From NCBI RefSeq assembly GCF_052857255.1, contig NC_135497.1, positions 351,518,885-351,582,884 of the forward strand: 64,000 bases of DNA, written 5' to 3'. The stretch is from Amblyomma americanum. Lineage: Eukaryota > Arthropoda > Arachnida > Ixodida > Ixodidae. The position numbers and the translations under genes were made by a program. This document shows, piece by piece, positions 56,657 to 64,000 of the stretch (positions within the stretch are counted from its first letter, which is position 1; each line of letters begins with the position of its first letter). The notes below the pieces were generated by a model that saw only the letters and a program-made list of their open reading frames with translations, made no database searches and was not told the origin of the DNA.

Positions 56657-56984
56657 AGAAGGTTTCTCACGCGTTCGGCTTTGCACACATGCAGTGAAAG
56701 CTTGCATGCAATTTCCTTGCAGGTAGAACCCGCAGCCGCGCATTTTGGGGGCATCGTCATTCTGGGTACAGGTGAAGGGCAATGCAAGGGTGTCTAATGC
56801 AGCAGAAAGAGCGAAACTTTATTGTAATTTCTTTGGCATTGTAAGGAATAGAACCCTACCATCAGACCTCTCCTTCCCACCCCCACCTGTCCTTTGTTCT
56901 GCTCTGCCCTCACATTCCTTGCCAGAGTTAAAAAAAAAACAACAACATTCGACTCAAGTCTGTCTGGCTGGGAAAGGAATTTAA

Positions 56985-57560
56985 GTCAGAAAGAACGCGA
57001 ACAAAAGAAAAAAAAAACCAGCTTTCCGGAAACTACTCGGTTTTTTCATCAGGTGTAACTGCGGGCGAGTTGCGGCTAGCCTTTTTTTAAGCCGTCGGTT
57101 ATTCATCTGCCCGGTCACTAGACATAGACCGTGAATATGAGAATGGGGGGGGGGGGGGGGTGGGGGGGGGTTCTGGGGAGTGGTTAACATTGCCCCGCGT
57201 CTGCTGAAAATTCCATGACAAGTATGGGTCTTCTGAGCAGGCGCGGCTCAGTGTCCAGCGCAATACTTCCCTCAAGTCAGTCTTGTCAACCCGCGCTCCG
57301 TTCTGTTGTCTGACATCCGCTTTGTGCTGCCTCATTCCTTCGGCGAAACGCTTGGTTTCGCCGCTGTACGACGCCAAGCACTTCGAGCACAGGATCTTGT
57401 ATACTTGTGTATGCTTTATTCTTTTTCTTGCGCTGCCTTCCCGGTATCGGCAGTTTGAACCGGAACGCTTGCCTCCACGAGTTTCACATAAACGGAAGGC
57501 GTTTGGAAACTGGATGCGAGGAGAAAACTTCGTTCCACATTTTTCAAATGCAAAGAGCTT
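56985..57560 (-). mobile_element. Penelope-like element, C-terminal GIY-YIG endonuclease remnant
   Basis: The minus strand reads FSPRIQFPNAFRLCETR from about 57535, then GSNCRYREGSARKRIKHTQ, then VYKILCSKCLASYSGETKRF and MRQHKADVRQQ. The VYKIxCxKCxxxYxGETKR pattern is the GIY-YIG endonuclease core with its Cys pair as found at the C-terminus of Penelope-like retroelements; the usual Ile of YIG is Ser here. After a deletion it resumes near the C-terminus with SEDPYLSWNFQQTRGNVNHS, then runs into a G/C homopolymer at 57145-57170. The reverse-transcriptase portion is absent. The sequence down to about 56985 is probably the 3' end. The copy is truncated and inactive. Confidence 0.85.
57145..57170. 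repeat. Poly-G tract (16+9)
   Basis: Two G runs separated by one T, at the 3' coding end of the Penelope-like remnant. Confidence 0.92.
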
Positions 57561-57799
57561 ACAAGATACTACATTCTGGGACTGGAGGTCTCACGACCAC
57601 ATGTCCACTGCCGAAAATCGCTGCTACTTTAAGACGCCACCAACCCGGAAAATGTGACAAACGTGACAAAAATTCAAGGACGCCAACGGCCCTCCATTTT
57701 CACCCAGCTCATTGCCTGTGCAGCTTTTCCATATTCATGGCGCGTAAATACATGGAGAAAATACCCGAGCTACCAAGGAGTAGCTGCATCGACGTGTTA

Positions 57800-57930
57800 T
57801 TCCTCTGTCACACGGGCAGCTTCAATGGCTATTGAGTGAATGCGCATCGAACTCAATGCGGATCGGCCAGTGCCACACGGCGGTTCCCAATGAAAATTGA
57901 ACTCGGTGGAAATCGGTGCAATGGGGGTTC
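57800..57930. repeat. Two-copy diverged direct repeat, about 63 bp
   Basis: CTGTCACACGGGCAGCTTCA near 57805 and AGTGCCACACGGCGGTTCCC near 57868 start two similar segments, each followed by CAATG and an ATTGA word. The origin is unclear; a MITE end is possible. Confidence 0.45.
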
Positions 57931-57990
57931 GCGAATGGCTGTTTGGATCTCAGGGGCCACTGAGAACAACCCCGGACTCACGATGCGTTG

Positions 57991-58247
<257 letters not shown>

Positions 58248-58330
58248 AAGGGGGGGCGGTTACGACTGTGTGGTGTAACGCGATGTTCAGCGATAGATGT
58301 TTAGTTAGGGGTTTGGTTTTGGGGATATAT

Positions 58331-58550
58331 TCCTGGTGTAGTGGTCAAGTGATGCACTCCTGCACTGACAGGCGGCTGTTCCAAAGAGATCCACCCGTAA
58401 GCTGATGTGACCCATGTTGACAATGACATAAGGTCACGGGACTGTGACATTAACGCACCCACTTTGTTACACCGACGGCGACGAGAAAGCCAGGGACGGG
58501 TGCCTAACAGCTATCGTTGTAAAACTCGTAATAAACAAAAATCATTTTGA
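58331..58550 (+). mobile_element. tRNA-related SINE, second family
   Basis: The start TCCTGGTGTAGTGGTCAAGT carries an A box (TGGTGTAGTGGTCA, 58334-58347) and a weak B box (GCTGTTCCAAAG). The body includes ATAAGGTCACGGGACTGTGA and CGACGGCGACGAGAAAGCCA, and the 3' end reads GACGGGTGCCTAACAGCTAT followed by CGTTGTAAAA and A-rich sequence. It shares no body sequence with the Ruka-like copies. Its 3' end resembles that of repeat family R1 (6120 and 43570). Confidence 0.68.
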
Positions 58551-60046
58551 TTTAATGCCGAAATTTGGGGCTACATTAGCCAGTTCATTTGTGTTCTAAT
58601 TTGTATTCGGTAGTCAAAATGACAGCTCGCAGAGGAGACAAACAAACCGTTGCTGTTCTTGTTGTGCGGCTTTCGCTTCGTTTCTCATATGTTCGCCTCT
58701 TAGCGACAACCATGACCAGGAAGTGCCCCGAAAATGCTGCAACGATAGTGCCTGTCAAGACAATCACTGACCCTGTGGAAGCTTCTGAAACGGAAGTGGG
58801 CACCCATGCTCATACTCGCCCTGCCATCGCTGTCTCCAGATTGTGCCCAACTCCAACATCCGGCTAGTTTTAGTCAGCTTCACTCTGCATTTTTTTTTAA
58901 ATGTTGGTACTCCTAACGCCATCTATCTGATTGCATTCTCACTACTCACTCAGTGATCATTGAAATTCGTTGGGTGGCAGCGGTGCGTCTGGATAGCCCT
59001 CGAAAATTTCGATGACCATTTCTTCAACGGGCATAGAGATTTCCCGTGTTACAGGGATATTACTCGCCTTTGTTTGTATTCAAAGAAAATCGTAGGTGTT
59101 ACCATGGTCTTTTGTTCCTATCAGCGATTTGCTGCCTGGGGAGGATATATGCCGCTGTTGCACGAGTGACCTTTCTTTGGGGGCGCCGCGAGCTGAGTAT
59201 CCGCTCAAGAGAGAGAGAAAAAAAAGAGCGGTAAACCACAATGAATGGCGTCTTTGCCTCTCTGTATGCGCGTAAAGAATATTCTCCGACGGCGCATCCT
59301 TGTTTCCTTGTAATGAAGCCTGGCGTCGAGGGGCGCTGCGCCCGAGGACACTCGCTGCGCCTTGGCTGTGCGCTTGGAGGGCACGGTCAGCGCCGGAGGG
59401 GCCTCCTCCTCTGGCTCATTTCGCGCTGTTTGTTGATCAGGCTGTGATAGGGTTTTATCTCGCGTAGAGGATGCTTGTCGGCGCCCCGCGTGACAGCTCG
59501 ACGTCCCGGCTCTGGTGCGAGGGGAGGGCGCGCGCGAGTTGCGTGAGGTCTGGCTGCCCCGAGACGGGCGCACCCAGCGCGCCCGTGGGGGGTGATAAGA
59601 AGGGGAAGCGTGATTTACGGACACGAAGCGTGCCGGAACGCGCTCGGCCGTTGTTGCTCCATTGTGCTCGCACCGGCTCTCGGGGCAACGCGAGTTCTGC
59701 CGGCTGCTTCGTATGCACCCTCCTTCCTTCCTTTTTGACGCTGCGGTGGCTCCCTGGACTGACGGCTGAACCTTGCGGCGACAAGACGTCGCCTGCCGTG
59801 TCTGGGTAGTCCTGCCTCCCCCGACGCTTCGTTAATCCATCCGCGGTCTTTGCCACGTTGCGCACCTGTTGTTTTCCTCACGGGGCCGGCGACGGTGAGC
59901 TTGTAGTCGGGATCGTTTGGGGTGCGGGCGCTCTACAAGTGCGAAGGCGACCCTGCGGGGTGTGAGAGGCGACGCTGGGCTGCCCACGCGGTAAATGAGT
60001 GCGTGGTCGTGACGTGTTTCACGGAAATGTCACGGAGATACACATC
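58551..60046. other. Ordinary then GC-rich sequence, no recognised gene
   Basis: GC content rises from about 59200 onward. Open frames at 59204-59881 lie on both strands and have no recognisable domain. Confidence 0.45.
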
Positions 60047-60217
60047 CTTTGTCAGAAGTATAAAGCCCAAGGAATTCCCTTCCATCCTCAGCGAGTCTAG
60101 TTTATCGGTAGGAACTCCCTTCCTCGGCCGTCCTAGCCGCCGGAGTGCCACATGTGCCGAGGGCCCCGCTACACGGCTTGAAACAAACCACCGGGGCTGT
60201 ATACATACTGACCCTTT
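60047..60217 (+). mobile_element. MITE-like TIR element, copy 3
   Basis: The left end CTTTGTCAGAAGTATAAAGC and the right end, reverse complemented as GGTCAGTATGTATACAGCCC, form imperfect inverted termini like those of copies 1 and 2. It is shorter (171 bp) and inverted relative to them. The right part GGCTTGAAACAAACCACCGG corresponds to the inner terminal word of copy 2. Confidence 0.6.
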
Positions 60218-63200
60218 GGGGTCATTGTTAGCGTCAGGTGAAGTTCACTTGGGAGAACATTCTCCGCGTGTGTCGGTGCCGCTATTCGTTCCCCTCCCGT
60301 TAGGGGTAATAACGTTGTTTTCGCACACTCTTGGCCAGGCAAGACCACCGATGGACCGCCGGTGCTGACTGACGTTGCCATGGCTCTCAGAAGCGGCCGC
60401 GTCAACCACTCTGTGATCGCTCCCTTCTGTTTGCTGTGGCATGATCTTCGCCAAGGGACATTTGCGTCTCCTGCCCTTCGATGCGAGCGCAGCAGACTCG
60501 TTCCCGAGCCTCCTTTCGAGCCCACGGAGGAGAGATTAGTGGCGCTGGTCCCCGGGAGACGCCGCCAGGCACGCGCGAGGAGCAGCGGGGAGTCCGCGCC
60601 ACCCAGGCAGCCGCGACGCCCAAAGGGTGGCTCGTCATCCACCGGCGAGACAGCGCCAAAAACGTGTTTCTTTTCTCGAAAACGTGTCGCCCGGCAAGGA
60701 CGCGGGGTCGGTGGGGGTCACCGCCCACGTGCCTCCATCTTTCTTTCGTACCGCACCTTCCCGCCCCTTGGAGGACGCCTGATGGGCACGGTCGCCGCGA
60801 ATGTTTGTCCCAACCGCTGGCTGTTCATCATTCTTGTCCGAACGGCTGCGCTTTTCCGCCACCCTCAGCGGTGTCGCCGATGTGGCGTCGCTACGAGCGG
60901 TCGTTGCAGCGTCTCCTCGTCGTGTCGCAGGATCGTACTCCTCCGGCCACCCGCCCCTGGCAGCAGCGCATCGGCGGCCTTCTTGGCCTGTTCGGCGGCC
61001 GAGCGCGTACCGCGGATTATCGGCCGTTCCGGGGTGCTCGTCCGCGAGGGCAATTTCCTGCCGCCGTGGACAGTTATCTGCCCCGCGTGGCGATGAATTC
61101 ACGCGTGCTCTGTGCGAGCTGGTTCCCCCGGCCGTGGCTCTCTTAATTGCGGCTTTCCCCGGGGCACTATTAACGGGTCAGCAAAGCGTGACTGTGCGGC
61201 CGTCTCCCGCGCCGGCTCTGCACGTAACGAGATACGCGGTCGTGAGGCTGCCAGGCGTTCACGCGCAATCGTGAAGCCGGTGAAGGGCGCCCCCTCTGCT
61301 GGCGAAGGGCACGCCGCCGGTTCCGGCGGCGCCTGCCTCTTTGTTCTTGCGCGTGCGTTCTGCCAGCCTCGCGGGCCGTCACTGCGTTCGTCGGACTTTC
61401 GCCCATTCCACCCTACGCGAGGCTCTATTTGCGTGCGACGACGTTTGCCGAGCACCTCTAGGGGTTAAAGACAAGTTACAGCGCACACGTTATGTAAGCG
61501 TTTAGCTTTGTGAGAAAGCCTTTCCGAGGCCAGCAGCCCTTGCTGCCGAGAGAGGCGACGAGGAGGCATGCCAGTTGGTTCGTTTCGATTCGCGGCGCTC
61601 CTGCTTGGCGAATTCGCCGGAAGACGTCGCCAGAGGATTGCAACCACTTCTGCTCACGACAGTGTGTCGAAGCAACCTACCTTCCGTGCAAGTGTGTTTT
61701 CCTTGTTGAGCCTCCGCTCTTTCTTCCCAGCGGGTCGGGAGGAGTGTGCCGCCATCTCCCGGGCGCGTCTCCCTCAGATCCGCATCTCCCGGCCGCTTGC
61801 GCGGTGTGCTTTGCACCTGATGCGGCTCTTAGCAGGTGGCGGCGGAAAGGGCGGCCGTGCAGCGGCGTGATTGGCTCCCGCGGCCTCTTCAAAGGGCGCC
61901 GCTCCCCCCCTCCTCGCAGCGCCTCGTTGTTTCTGCGCTGCCGATGCCGCCTCCCTGGGTCGCAATTAAAGGACCATCGCTGCTCTCGTTGCCGGCTGAT
62001 CGGAGCGAATGGATTGATCGCGGCTCGCCTGGCGCCCCTTGTTAGCGCGCTGTCCTCGCTCCGCGTCCTGTGGCCCGCTTCGCTAGAAAGTGGCTAATCT
62101 GGTCATTCGCCGCGCGCCGGCTCGTTAACGCAGCTGCTGCACTCTAGGAAGCGGGCCCCGTTAGTCCCCACCTGGTCGAAGACGCCCAGCGGCATCATGC
62201 CGGAATATCTCGCGCCTTGTGTGCGGAAATCCGGGTGATCTGCCGCGAACAGCTCATTTCCAGCCCTCCAGAAGCTATAGCTAGCAGCGCGCACACCGCC
62301 GAGTAGTGTACGTCTCCGTGATTTTCGGGGGCTGCCGGAAGAAAGGCGCCCAAGGAAAGGGCATTCCGCTCCTCGGTGGGGTGCAGAGGGGGCGGCGAAC
62401 CGACCGAGTCCATTTTGACGAATTTCTCCCGCGATATTTGTTGTCACCGTTTGTTGAACGCCCTGAGAAATGAAGGTAAAAGCTGCGTACTGTGTTACGT
62501 CTCCAGCTTCTGTCCCTTGCACTGCCCGAAGTGCATCCGTTTGTCGCTTCGACTAGAAGCCCAAGATCTGACAAGGCGCCGCCGCCCTTGTTGAGATCAT
62601 CAGTGCAGCTCAAAGCATTTCTGACCGTTGCCGAGATCACGGGTCAATGACATCTGGACGGGGCGTTTAAACATTGCGGTAGTTCAGAGGCGAGCCCCCC
62701 CCCCCCCCCTTATTTAGAGGGCCAAGAAGGTGTTGACCCGTCGAAAACACCACCAGACCGGCAGGCGCTGCCCTGGCTGTCGCATTGCAGCGAAACCGCT
62801 GCGATTCCATCTTCCGATGGCTCATCTTTTGAACTATTAGTGTACGAGCGTGGCATCGACACCCGCTGTTTGTAGCACACACACAACCGCAAGCTGATGT
62901 GCGAATCTCGAGTCGCCGCACAGAGCTTAAATTTGAAAACAAAAAAATAGGAGAGCCCTTTGAAACGATAAAAAAGTAGGTTGAAATAGAGGCTGGAGTG
63001 TACGGAGACCATTTTTACCCGCGTCTTCGTAACGGTTGACACCCACGGGTCGGACTTTCACGGTGAACTTGGCGCGGTCTGTTTTGTACGAGAGAATATA
63101 ACGCTGTGTGTGAGTGTGTTGTAAGGCCGGTTGCGAGCAGCCGCTGGTCGTCTGGCTAGCGATGTCTTCTTCGCACGCGGGGCTCTCGGGCGACGACGCG

Positions 63201-64000
63201 CGCCGGTTTCTCTTGAGAACGCGGTCTTCGCGAACGGTGTGCGGCGGCTCGTATTGCGCGTCTGCTCCTCCCTCTTCTAAACCTCGGAGCGGCGTGCAGA
63301 CACAACAGTGTCGGGTATTATTTTTATTCGCGATGCCCGCAGCATGTGTTCCTCTCTTCCGGGTTGTTTTTCAGCCAGCGAGCCTATAGTTTCCGGGAAA
63401 CGGAGGTCGCGATGGGTTATCTATGGCGATACGAAACCTTTCGTTTTTTGTTTGTTCGCGCTTATATTTTGAGATGATCGTGATCAGAGATGCGAATCAT
63501 TTTTGCTTTCTCTATCTCGCTTTTTGACCATATCTCACTCGGACGGCCGATGCGATCGTTTCAGGTTCCTTAGCAGCGCGCTGTTGGCCTGCGTGGCGCG
63601 CTAGTTTCCTTACAAATTTTGCTTTCCGCGCTTTGTTCCGTAGTTGCCATGCTTCGTTTATGAGAAGCTACTATCGCTGCTCTTAAAGGCTGATGATGGT
63701 CGAACGGAACCACGTTCGAAATCGTGCGCATGCTCGGGGCGATTTATTGCGTACACGCGTTGCTTGCGGCGTCATTTTCCACCGTCTGAAACCAAAATGG
63801 CGCGCGCGAAGGTACCGCACGCAAGCGGACACCTGAAACGGGGGGGTGCATTCGACTGGAGGCCCTGCTTCTGGCCTTTTTCTCAGTCGTGCGTGTTATC
63901 CGCCGGAGTGACGCGACGACTCAAGTGGCAGCCGCTCTTTGTGGCGCCTACCTGTGCGTCATGCGATCCCGCCGCGGAGCCGGAAGGCGCGGCCAGCAGG
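60218..64000. other. GC/CpG-rich zone, no recognised gene
   Basis: 60480-62450 is dense in CpG with long overlapping open frames on both strands (for example 60362-61096, 245 codons with stop). A C15 tract is at 62695-62709. 63040-64000 is GC-rich and includes an open frame at 63161-63389 whose ATG has a fair context and a CCAAAATGGCGCGCG word at about 63791. Either could belong to a promoter-first exon region, but nothing identifies a gene. Confidence 0.4.
62695..62709. repeat. Poly-C tract (15)
   Basis: Pure C run in mixed sequence. Confidence 0.88.

Noticed and set aside
63161..63389. Possible first exon starting MSSSHAGLSGDDARRFLLR
   Set aside because: Fair start context but no homology, no proven splice site and no downstream exon in the window.

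Overview
The window looks like nuclear DNA of a hard tick (Ixodidae), probably a metastriate. The main reason is a set of tRNA-derived SINEs that resemble, from memory, the Ruka SINE described in Rhipicephalus appendiculatus. Decayed RTE-like and CR1/Jockey-like LINEs, a Penelope-like element, a solo LTR, long CA and TA microsatellites and many pure C or G runs fit the same picture. This is recognition by eye; no search was run. I found no bacterial, organellar or viral gene block.

No host protein-coding gene can be supported. The long open frames lie mostly in GC-rich DNA, where stop codons are rare, and show no recognisable domain. The recognisable coding relics are all transposon fragments: an RTE-like endonuclease tail at 150-457 (-), a frameshifted CR1/Jockey-like reverse transcriptase at about 33340-34766 (+), an RTE-like linker and RT piece at about 38530-39175 (-), another non-LTR RT tail at about 55330-55800 (-), and the C-terminal GIY-YIG endonuclease of a Penelope-like element at about 56985-57560 (-).

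Layout. 1-25627: mostly intergenic or intronic DNA with SINEs, a MITE, a foldback, microsatellites and small CpG-rich islands. 25628-31400: a 98-bp satellite of 58 full units plus a partial one, with no net length change, ending at a 100-N gap (31401-31500). 31501-39180: a transposon graveyard with a solo LTR flanked by a 4-bp duplication, a LINE interrupted by a foldback insertion, a TIR element, CACTCA-rich repeats and the RTE fragment. 39200-53700: a long GC- and CpG-rich zone with no recognised gene. 53700-59200: more ordinary composition with LINE, Penelope-like and SINE copies and large microsatellites. 59200-64000: GC-rich again.

The most useful observations are the satellite and its internal higher-order structure, the nested foldback insertion, the solo LTR, a three-copy TIR (MITE-like) family, the two alternative 3' tails on one SINE head, and the large gene-free GC-rich domain. 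I did not find a convincing new molecular system.
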